Assembly (NCBI GenBank): GCA_041690235.1
Contig: JAWLHS010000032.1
Coordinates: forward strand, 1-16,849
Direction of reading: 5' to 3'
DNA length: 16,849 nt
Source: SLSG01 sp041690235
GTDB lineage: Bacteria > Bacteroidota > Bacteroidia > Bacteroidales > UBA7960
Of the stretch, positions 6,868 to 13,022 are shown piece by piece. The notes beneath the pieces were generated by a model. The model was not told where the DNA came from. It saw only the letters and a program-made list of their open reading frames with translations, and searched no databases. Both the position numbers and the translations under genes were made by a program. Numbering within the stretch: position 1 is the first letter of the stretch; each line of letters starts with the position of its first letter.

Positions 6868-8103
6868 ATGGATTCCACCGGCAAACAGCTTCCTTTTGTA
6901 TTGGTTTGCCCGCTGAACTGGGGATTGGGGCACGCCACCCGCTGTGTTCCCGTCATCCGGGCATTTTCCCGGGCGGGCGCCCAGGTGGGCGTGGCGGGGG
7001 ACGGGCCGGCCCTGGCTTTTTTGAAGGCCTCCTTTCCCAAAGGGGTGTCGTTTTACCGGCTGCCTGGAAAAACCATCACTTACTCCCGCAACAGGGGCGG
7101 ATGCTCCATGGTGCTGAAGCTGTTGTGGCAATTTCCCGGTTTGTTGTACTCCGTTTTTGCAGAGCACCGGCGTCTGCGAGCCCTGATCAGGGAAACCGGG
7201 GCCGGTATTGTTGTATCCGATAACCGCTACGGATTGTATTCCACAATGGCCATTGCCATTTTCATGGGCCACCAGTTGTTCTTGAGGGCGCCCAAAGGCC
7301 TCGGCTGGATGGAGGGTTTGATCAACGAAGTGAATCACCGGTATATCAATCGTTTTCACTACTGCTGGGTACCGGATTTCCCCGGACCGGAAAATCTTTC
7401 CGGGGAATTATCGCACAGTTCCGGGGAAAAACCTGAAGGGGCCGCCGCGGATGCCCCCTCCGCACCAGCCCGTTTCCTGGCAGTAAAGAAGGGACCCCCG
7501 GAGTACACCAGGTTTGTCGGAACCCTTTCCAGGTTTTCCGGCATGAATCCGGAACGGCTGGAGAACCCGCTTCCTGCAGGGTTTCCCGTTTCGTTTTATC
7601 TTGTGTTGCTTTCGGGGCCGGAGCCCCAGCGGGGTTTGCTCGAGAGGGAACTGGACAGTCAGTTTTCGAAGGCCGGGCATGCGGTGGTCTTTGTCAGGGG
7701 GGTGGTGATGGGAGGAAGTTCAGATTCCGCAAGGGAAAGCACCAAGCCAAAGGCCATTTGGTTTGATCATTTGCCGGATCCTCCCCTGGCATGGCTGATC
7801 CGGAATTCACGCCTGGTGGTGTGCCGGTCGGGATACTCCACCATCATGGACCTGTCTGTATTCGGGAAACGGGCCCTGCTTGTGCCGACTCCCGGACAAA
7901 CGGAGCAGGAGTACCTGGGGCGGCTGATGGAGGAAAGGGGGTGGGTGGCCTGCACCCCCCAGGACACGCTCTGCCTGGAGTGGCAGTTGGATGCGGCAGG
8001 GGCGATGAAAGGCATTCCCCGTCTGGAGGACAAAGGGTCGCTGTTGGCGGAGGCCGTTGAAGAAATTCTGCATCCGGGCGGTGCGCCCGGCAACACCCCC
8101 TGA
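6868..8103 (+). CDS. GT-B fold glycosyltransferase, MurG/GT28-like
   Basis: The 411-residue protein has a two-domain GT-B plan. The N-terminal half carries the acceptor-side loop CPLNWGLGHATR (14-25), comparable to the GxGH loop of MurG-type enzymes. The C-terminal half carries VVCRSGYSTIMDL (317-329) and LLVPTPGQTEQEYLG (337-351), the NDP-sugar binding region seen in GT28 C-terminal domains. A Ser/Pro/Ala/Glu-rich, probably disordered stretch at about 178-210 separates the halves. Donor, acceptor and product cannot be read from sequence. It is not MurG itself, which belongs to the dcw cluster and has different loops. The ATG at 6868 is chosen because homology-like sequence begins ten residues later and TATTTTTA, a near -7 element, lies just upstream (6855-6862). 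In-frame ATGs at 6838 and 6727 are alternatives. Confidence 0.8.
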   Translation: MDSTGKQLPFVLVCPLNWGLGHATRCVPVIRAFSRAGAQVGVAGDGPALAFLKASFPKGVSFYRLPGKTITYSRNRGGCSMVLKLLWQFPGLLYSVFAEHRRLRALIRETGAGIVVSDNRYGLYSTMAIAIFMGHQLFLRAPKGLGWMEGLINEVNHRYINRFHYCWVPDFPGPENLSGELSHSSGEKPEGAAADAPSAPARFLAVKKGPPEYTRFVGTLSRFSGMNPERLENPLPAGFPVSFYLVLLSGPEPQRGLLERELDSQFSKAGHAVVFVRGVVMGGSSDSARESTKPKAIWFDHLPDPPLAWLIRNSRLVVCRSGYSTIMDLSVFGKRALLVPTPGQTEQEYLGRLMEERGWVACTPQDTLCLEWQLDAAGAMKGIPRLEDKGSLLAEAVEEILHPGGAPGNTP

Positions 8104-8112
8104 CTGGAATGG

Positions 8113-8979
8113 TCAGTAGGTTTTGGTCATTGTCGAGGGAACCACGATGATAAAATCAGCCAGTCCGATGTGGTCTTCCTCCAATGGGTCGATTTTTTCC
8201 TGCTCGACGGTGCTGATGGTCATGATCGCGATTCGCTCACTGAGTTGCCGCAGGTACCACACAATGCCTTCATCATTGTTTGAGTGGTATGCCCCGTGAA
8301 AATGCAGGAAAACCCTGCCCCCCGTTCTGTTCTGATAAATAAAATGGGCCATGGTGGCGTCTTTGATTGCCTGGGCCCTGGGCAGGTTCTCGTTGCCATG
8401 TGCCGGCATGCCCGACATTTCCAACATGGCTCTGTAGCCGGGCAGGTCCGGATCATAAGGGACCGGTAGCGGGGGAATCAGGGACAAGGCCCTGGAATCC
8501 AAATTCTGCAGGCCCTCAAAACCTTCCCTGTTTACCAATGCGGCATACCGGCGGGGAATGTTGGTGGCGATGAAACGGAGTTCGTTTTCCCGGGCAAATT
8601 CGAGAAGGGGGCGATAGTCCGTATCGTAATTGTTCCAAAGCTTGACCTCCGCCCTGAAGTTCCTCTCAGAAATGGTCCCGCCAAAGTATTCATCAATAAT
8701 CAACTGGTTGTCGGTTTCAAACATTTCCGCCCCGAGCACGAGCCCCTGGCCCAGGCTGTCAAAAAGCCCGTGAGTGAGTTCGAGCTGTAACCAATGGGAA
8801 ATGGGGTTGTTGTGCAGTTCTCCAAACAACACCACATCTGATGCCAGGGCCTTTTGGAGCATCATGGAATAATCCACCGGCTCGCCTTGCCGGTTGTAAA
8901 GGATATAGGCGGGTTTGCTTTGTCCGCTAATGGTCGGAGCGATGCATAACAGGTAAAGGAAGAAAAAAATGGTTCGCAT
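8113..8979 (-). CDS. Secreted ChaN-family (haem-binding uptake, Tiki-like) protein
   Basis: The product has 288 residues from the ATG at 8979: a signal peptide (MRTIFFFLYLLCIAPTISG, cleavage about 19-20) and one ChaN/DUF399 domain. Family hallmarks are LFGELHNNPISHW (51-63), containing the conserved G-E-x-H, LGAEMFETDNQ (82-92), QAIKDATMAHFI (203-214) and FLHFHGAYHS (224-233). ChaN proteins bind haem and are implicated in iron acquisition; the fold is shared with the TIKI/TraB protease-like clan. Unlike ChaN of Campylobacter, there is no lipobox cysteine at the cleavage site, so a periplasmic or secreted soluble form is more likely. An extended reading from 9063 would add 28 residues before the signal peptide; TATTTTTC at 9004-8997 as a possible -7 supports the shorter start. 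Cytidine deaminase lies upstream; the glycosyltransferase is convergent with a 9-bp gap. Confidence 0.85.
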   Translation of the reverse strand: MRTIFFFLYLLCIAPTISGQSKPAYILYNRQGEPVDYSMMLQKALASDVVLFGELHNNPISHWLQLELTHGLFDSLGQGLVLGAEMFETDNQLIIDEYFGGTISERNFRAEVKLWNNYDTDYRPLLEFARENELRFIATNIPRRYAALVNREGFEGLQNLDSRALSLIPPLPVPYDPDLPGYRAMLEMSGMPAHGNENLPRAQAIKDATMAHFIYQNRTGGRVFLHFHGAYHSNNDEGIVWYLRQLSERIAIMTISTVEQEKIDPLEEDHIGLADFIIVVPSTMTKTY

Positions 8980-8996
8980 AGAAACTGTCGTTGGTT

Positions 8997-9004
8997 GAAA
9001 AATA
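8997..9004 (-). promoter_or_regulatory. Possible -7 element of the ChaN-family gene
   Basis: TATTTTTC matches TAnnTTTG at five of six fixed bases and ends 17 bp upstream of the ATG at 8979. It lies inside the alternative longer reading and helps choose the start. No -33 TTTG is seen. Confidence 0.35.
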
Positions 9005-9059
9005 CAATGGGTCTGTTTTACCGGTCTTGGTTCACGTTGCGCCGGGACCGGAAGCCGGC

Positions 9060-9563
9060 TCACAGGCCGGGGCGGACTTTTTTTAAGTTGCTTCCCGTAA
9101 AAGATAAAGGGAGCAAGTCTTCCACCTTTTCAATGATCAGAATTTTTCCGTTCTCCTTGCTCAGGAGGAGTTTAATCGGCTTTCCCTGCAGGGTTTCATA
9201 TTCAAGCATGACCTGGCGGCATGCACCGCAGGGGGAGACGGGTGCATCCACAGATAAACGGGGTGATTTGGCGCTGATGGCGATCATCTGCATGGGAACG
9301 CCCGGGAACATGGCGGATGCGGCAAATACGGCAACCCTTTCAGCACACAATCCGCTTGGGTATGCCCCGTTTTCCTGGTTGCTTCCCTTGATGAGTTCCC
9401 CGTTTTCCAACAATACAGCGGCACCGACAAAAAACTCCGAGTAGGGGGCATAGGCTTTTGCCGTCATCTCGCGGGAGGTCTCCACCAGTTTTCTCTCAAC
9501 CGGGGAAAGTTGCTCAAGTCCCTCAACCTCATATAGGTGAATGGAAATATTTTTTTTTAACAT
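9060..9563 (-). CDS. cdd: Cytidine deaminase
   Basis: This zinc enzyme converts cytidine or deoxycytidine to uridine or deoxyuridine in pyrimidine salvage. From the ATG at 9563 it has 167 residues. The active site is complete: GLCAERVAVF (71-80, zinc ligand Cys73 and catalytic Glu75) and PCGACRQVM (111-119, zinc ligands Cys112 and Cys115). The substrate-contact motif FFVGAAVLLENGELIKGSNQEN matches the family. Compared with the roughly 130-residue tetrameric Bacillus type, there is an N-terminal extension (about 25 residues) and a slightly longer C-terminus, as is usual for Bacteroidota homologues. An in-frame ATG at 9602 would add 13 residues. I prefer 9563 because it follows an A/T-rich leader. 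The ChaN-family gene starts 80 bp downstream. Confidence 0.93.
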   Translation of the reverse strand: MLKKNISIHLYEVEGLEQLSPVERKLVETSREMTAKAYAPYSEFFVGAAVLLENGELIKGSNQENGAYPSGLCAERVAVFAASAMFPGVPMQMIAISAKSPRLSVDAPVSPCGACRQVMLEYETLQGKPIKLLLSKENGKILIIEKVEDLLPLSFTGSNLKKVRPGL

Positions 9564-9602
9564 AATGTGTTTTTTTGGAATACCTGATGCATCGCTGGTC
9601 AA

Positions 9603-9833
9603 CTAAGGCCAGGCTTTTGCCGCTAAGCTACATAAAATTTGGTCATGAATTCAAACACCTCGGGCAAAAAACCACATGAACCACAAGCCATTGTCTGTAA
9701 GGATTTCAGGGGGAAAGTTTGATTTTCGGGTTTTTTTAGCTATATTTGTTAAAAACGAAGTAGTTTGCTGTATTAACGAATTATTTTCGCTTTTTGTTAC
9801 CAAACATATGTTTAATTTAAAATATCAATAATT
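9603..9833. other. 231-bp divergent spacer between cdd and the YtxH-like gene
   Basis: The spacer is AT-rich, especially from 9715 on. It holds the clear promoter described separately (9718-9748). I examined 9603-9715 for a tRNA on both strands because of T-arm-like stretches and found no cloverleaf. No coding capacity is apparent. The leader of the YtxH-like mRNA would be about 80 nt, long for this window. Confidence 0.5.
9718..9748 (+). promoter_or_regulatory. Full consensus Bacteroidota promoter of the YtxH-like operon
   Basis: TTTG at 9718-9721 (-33) and TATATTTG at 9741-9748 (-7, TAnnTTTG) are separated by exactly 19 bp, the published consensus arrangement for the phylum's primary sigma factor. 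Transcription should start near 9755. It is the best promoter in the window and suggests substantial constitutive expression. Confidence 0.85.
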
Positions 9834-10085
9834 ATGAGTAATTCATCAGGCAAAGCAATTGTAGGTTTTATTTTTGGTGCCGCTGTAGGCGTGGCCGCAG
9901 GGATGCTGTTTGCCCCCCGTAGTGGTGTCGAAACAAGGAAAAAACTAGAAAAAAAAGCCAAGGAATACTCAGACGACATGACCCAGAAGGTTACCAGGAA
10001 GATTGATGAGCTGAAGGGACAGATGGATGAGTTTGCCAATGAAACAAAAGCCAGGATTCAAAAGGCCAATCCAGGGGAGAAATAA
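9834..10085 (+). CDS. YtxH domain protein (small, membrane-anchored, coiled-coil)
   Basis: An 83-residue protein with one N-terminal hydrophobic, Gly/Ala-rich helix (about 7-26, AIVGFIFGAAVGVAAGMLF). The helix is followed directly by APRSGVETRKKL, the hallmark of YtxH/gas-vesicle-protein-like families. A charged amphipathic tail follows (33-80) with Lys/Glu/Asp heptad-like spacing, probably a coiled coil in the cytoplasm. YtxH proteins are general-stress or envelope-associated in Bacillus; the molecular role is unknown. It is the first gene of a three-gene unit, 18 bp before the next ATG, behind a full-consensus promoter. Confidence 0.85.
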   Translation: MSNSSGKAIVGFIFGAAVGVAAGMLFAPRSGVETRKKLEKKAKEYSDDMTQKVTRKIDELKGQMDEFANETKARIQKANPGEK

Positions 10086-10103
10086 GCACTTAAACAGGTT
10101 TTG

Positions 10104-10484
10104 ATGGACGGGAAATCCTTGCTTGAGCACATTTCCGGGTTACGGGATAGTTTTCAGAAATATTTGGAGGCCAAACTGTCTTACTATGGTTTGCTGACCT
10201 TCGAGCGGGCTGCCAGGTTGATTACTTCTTTTTTGGGAAGTGGATTTGCCCTGGTTGCCTTGGTGCTGTCCCTTTTTTTCCTTTCAGGGGCTGCGGCCCT
10301 CTATGCGGGCAGGCTGCTTGGAAGTTTGGAATTGGGTCTGTTGGCCGTGGGAGGAGTATACCTCTTGCTGGCCCTGATTATTTATATCTTCCGGACCCGG
10401 ATCTTTGGTCGCTGTGTCATCCGGTCATTGGCGGAAGTTTTCTTTCATGAAGATGAGGAGGCGACTGAAAAGAAAAATCCATGA
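10104..10484 (+). CDS. Two-helix membrane protein, phage-holin-superfamily-like (DUF1469/PF07332 type)
   Basis: 126 residues from the ATG at 10104 (a TTG immediately before it is a less likely start). It has an amphipathic N-terminal helix (about 5-40). Two strongly hydrophobic segments follow at about 43-66 and 75-96, joined by a short GRLLGSLEL turn, and a positively charged exit (FRTRIFGR) leads to an acidic tail (HEDEEATEKK). This is the plan of the putative actinobacterial holin-X/YqjE-type superfamily; despite the name these proteins are chromosomal and not proven holins. Similar genes often sit beside YtxH or YqjD-like genes. It overlaps the next gene by 4 bp (ATGA), suggesting coupled translation. 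The family assignment is from general pattern, not a search. Confidence 0.7.
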   Translation: MDGKSLLEHISGLRDSFQKYLEAKLSYYGLLTFERAARLITSFLGSGFALVALVLSLFFLSGAAALYAGRLLGSLELGLLAVGGVYLLLALIIYIFRTRIFGRCVIRSLAEVFFHEDEEATEKKNP

Positions 10485-10750
10485 TCAATACAAAACAATT
10501 TCGCCACATACGAACCTTTCAGGACATCAAGCTGGAGAAAGCCAGGCTTCGCTATGAAATGCTGTTGGCCGAAAACAGTCTGACGGCTGGTTTATCTGCC
10601 ATCCAGGGGCTTTTAACCCTGACCGGCTTCTTATCTCGTTTCTCTGAAGGGTTTTCCTATGCCCAGAACTTCGTTTTCAGGATCCGCCAAACATTTGGCT
10701 GGATCTTCAGAAAGCGGAAGAAGTCTGACAGAGAGTCAAACAGGGAGTAA
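10481..10750 (+). CDS. Small basic protein of unknown function, third gene of the YtxH cassette
   Basis: 89 residues with no named family that I recognise. The N-terminal half is charged and helical (QFRHIRTFQDIKLEKARLRYEM). A weakly hydrophobic middle (about 37-52, AGLSAIQGLLTLTGFL) precedes a strongly basic tail (RIRQTFGWIFRKRKKSDRESNRE). It may lie on or across the membrane surface with basic ends in the cytoplasm, like YqjK-type partners of YqjD/YqjE in enterobacteria; that parallel is inference from size, order and charge. It overlaps the preceding gene by 4 bp and is convergent with the metallophosphoesterase gene (5-bp gap). Confidence 0.75.
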   Translation: MINTKQFRHIRTFQDIKLEKARLRYEMLLAENSLTAGLSAIQGLLTLTGFLSRFSEGFSYAQNFVFRIRQTFGWIFRKRKKSDRESNRE

Positions 10751-10755
10751 CACAT

Positions 10756-11922
10756 TTATTCTTCATTGAAATGGATTAGCAGGTGCAGGATCTCCGGCCT
10801 GTTTCCGACGCGCACCGGGGGCCCCCAGGTGCCCACCCCGTTGCTGACGTAGGCGTGCATATCGCCGAACTTTCCGTATCCGCGGCTGATGGTATACCTC
10901 GCTTTGGTTAACAGCTGAAGGGGCCATAATTGTCCGTGGTGGGTATGGCCGGAAAGCTGGAGGTCCACCCCGAGCAAGGCGGATTCCTCCAGATGAAAGG
11001 GTTGGTGATCCATCAGAATGATGGGGAAATCCGGATCGACCAGTTTCATAAGGCTGTCAAGGCTCGCCCTGGGGTTTCCTCCCAGGCGGGCCTTGTCATG
11101 GTCTTCGCGCCCCACCAGGAAAAAACTGTTTTTAATTTTAACCACGCTGTCTTGCAACATGGTGATTCCGTGGCTTTCGAGGTATTCGACGGCTTTGGAT
11201 GCCCCACCGATATGCTCATGGTTGCCCATCACCGCAAACACCCCCATGGGTGCCCTGAGTTGCCTGAGGGTGTTTCCGATATTCTGCCTGAGTACAGGCT
11301 GCAGGTCCTCATCCAGGATGTCCCCAGGCAGCAGTATGATATCCGGGCTGAGCGCCTTTACCTTTTCTGCCACCCTGTTAAATAATCTGTTTCCGACCAG
11401 TGTCCCCAAATGGATGTCCGACATCACCACTGCCTGCAGTGTGTTGATGCCTTCTGCTTTTTTGGGGATATGGATCTCGAGGGTTTTCACCCTTGGATTC
11501 CTGGCGTTGATGAATCCCCCCAGGACCACGAATCCGACCAGAACGAGGCTTCCCCAAAGGAGAAACAAACGGGTTTTTTCCATGTTGGCCGTGATCCATC
11601 CGGGGAAGAAAGGGATGAAATGGTGAATAAGCCGTAGCATGTCAATCAGGACCACCAGCAGGAAGAAGTAGAGCATGGCCGCCAGCCACAGGGAACCTGC
11701 CCATACGAAAACATCACTGGCAAGGCCAAGGGATACTTTCTCAAGGGTGCGGCCCAGAATAAACATACCGGCCACCACCCAAAATCCCCATTGATACCAG
11801 GGGCGGAGGGCGCTGCCAGTGGGGAGCGCCTGCAGTCCGCGCCAATAGATGTAAAGGTTCACAAGGAAATAGATGCCCAGGACAATGGAAAAAAAGACAA
11901 GGAATGCGATGCTTCGGTTCAT
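10756..11922 (-). CDS. Membrane-anchored calcineurin-like metallophosphoesterase
   Basis: 388 residues from the ATG at 11922. Four hydrophobic segments (about 5-26, 44-60, 72-97 and 118-137) form an N-terminal membrane anchor. A soluble metallophosphoesterase domain follows with all family motifs: SDIHLG (168-173; Asp169, His171), LLPGDILDED (197-206; Asp201), GNHEHIGG (233-240; Asn234, His235), DHQPFH (305-310) and LSGHTHHGQ (323-331). This layout resembles the YkuE/YaeI-type phosphodiesterases. Substrates for that group range from lipids (UDP-diacylglucosamine-like) to nucleotides, and none can be assigned here. An upstream in-frame ATG at 11976 would add 18 mostly polar residues before the first membrane helix, so I prefer 11922. 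Confidence 0.88.
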   Translation of the reverse strand: MNRSIAFLVFFSIVLGIYFLVNLYIYWRGLQALPTGSALRPWYQWGFWVVAGMFILGRTLEKVSLGLASDVFVWAGSLWLAAMLYFFLLVVLIDMLRLIHHFIPFFPGWITANMEKTRLFLLWGSLVLVGFVVLGGFINARNPRVKTLEIHIPKKAEGINTLQAVVMSDIHLGTLVGNRLFNRVAEKVKALSPDIILLPGDILDEDLQPVLRQNIGNTLRQLRAPMGVFAVMGNHEHIGGASKAVEYLESHGITMLQDSVVKIKNSFFLVGREDHDKARLGGNPRASLDSLMKLVDPDFPIILMDHQPFHLEESALLGVDLQLSGHTHHGQLWPLQLLTKARYTISRGYGKFGDMHAYVSNGVGTWGPPVRVGNRPEILHLLIHFNEE

Positions 11923-12116
11923 AGGGTTTTGTGAGGGGAATGTGGGGTTCTTAATGGCAATGTGAAGGGTAAACACGGGCGGCCGCCAATTGTTTCACCG
12001 GAACCTGAACAATAAGGGATGGGGGTGGTTTCTTCAGTACATATCGTAAGAGGTGAAAAGATTGGCCGGGCCGTCAGAAAACCCGCATGTTCATAAACTG
12101 AATTTAAAATACACAT

Positions 12117-13010
12117 ATGAAGTCTGAAAGAACAATTTGTTTGCTTACCGGAGCCACCTCCGGGATTGGAAAAGAAACGGCCCTGGAGCTGGCAAAGCGT
12201 GGAATGAAGCTTGTGTTGCCGGTCCGGAACATGGAAAAAGGCAGGACCTTGAGAGAGGAGATCCATCAAATCACCGGGAACGGTCACATTGACCTGATTG
12301 AATGCGACCTGGCATCAATGGCATCGATCCGGGCTTGTGCCGAAGAATTTTTGAGTAAGTACGACCGGCTTGACCTGCTGATCAACAATGCCGGCATCTG
12401 GGAGATGAAGCGGACTTTGTCGAAAGATGGCATTGAGATGGTTTTCGCGGTGAATCACCTGGCCCCGTTCCTGCTGACCAACTTGCTGCTGGAACCCATC
12501 AAATCCACACCCCAAAGCCGGATCATCACCGTGTCCAGCAGTGCCCACCGCCAGGGGAAGATCCATTTTGACGACCTGGAAGGCCGGCAGGGATGGAACA
12601 CCATTAAGGCTTACGCACAGAGCAAGCTGGCCAATGTTTTGTTTACACGGCGGCTGGCACATTTGCTTGAAGGAACGTCAACCACCGTGAACTGCCTTCA
12701 TCCCGGTTTTGTGAACACAAGCCTGTTCGAAAAGTTTCCCCGCTGGATGATGCGTTTGGCAAGTCTCATTATGCTCACTCCCAAAAAGGGGGCGGAGACC
12801 ACCATTTTCCTGGCTACTTCTCCCCGTGCAGGGGAAATCACCGGGGCCTATTTTGCCCGAAAGAAAGTGAAAAGCCCGTCTGCCGCAGCCAGGGACGATG
12901 CATCTGCCAAAAAACTCTGGGAAGTCAGTATGGAATACGTCGGACCCATCCGGCAGGGTAGGCGGCAGACAGAATCCTCAAAGGATTCGCCGGTACTTGT
13001 GCAGAATTAA
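12117..13010 (+). CDS. Short-chain dehydrogenase/reductase (retinol-dehydrogenase-like)
   Basis: 297 residues of the classical SDR Rossmann fold. The cofactor loop TGATSGIG is at 11-18 and the NNAG motif at 90-93. Catalytic Ser is within VSSSAHRQG (139-147), with Tyr166 and Lys170 in YAQSK. The basic VRN after strand 2 (36-38) is typical of NADP(H)-preferring enzymes. The pattern NHLAPFLLTNLL and the FDDLEGRQGWNTIKAYAQSKLANVLFT region recalls the RDH/WWOX-like subgroup, but the substrate is unknown. No clear promoter element is visible in the 194-bp spacer upstream (11923-12116). The thioredoxin-domain gene starts 12 bp after its stop and is probably in the same transcript. Confidence 0.9.
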   Translation: MKSERTICLLTGATSGIGKETALELAKRGMKLVLPVRNMEKGRTLREEIHQITGNGHIDLIECDLASMASIRACAEEFLSKYDRLDLLINNAGIWEMKRTLSKDGIEMVFAVNHLAPFLLTNLLLEPIKSTPQSRIITVSSSAHRQGKIHFDDLEGRQGWNTIKAYAQSKLANVLFTRRLAHLLEGTSTTVNCLHPGFVNTSLFEKFPRWMMRLASLIMLTPKKGAETTIFLATSPRAGEITGAYFARKKVKSPSAAARDDASAKKLWEVSMEYVGPIRQGRRQTESSKDSPVLVQN

Positions 13011-13022
13011 CCACCACTTCAT

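Noticed and set aside
6697..7359. 220-codon minus-strand frame and neighbours upstream of dprA
   Set aside because: Antisense to the glycosyltransferase N-terminal domain, Pro/Gly/His-rich without domain structure; a shadow frame.
9605..9670. Possible tRNA on the minus strand upstream of cdd (TTTGAAT resembles a T-loop)
   Set aside because: No cloverleaf can be formed around it; GGC-TTTT-GCC at 9613-9622 gives only a 3-bp stem.
10104..10484. Prophage remnant suggested by the holin-like membrane protein
   Set aside because: There is no endolysin, structural, integrase or attachment-site signal nearby, and holin-superfamily proteins of this type are commonly chromosomal neighbours of YtxH-like genes.
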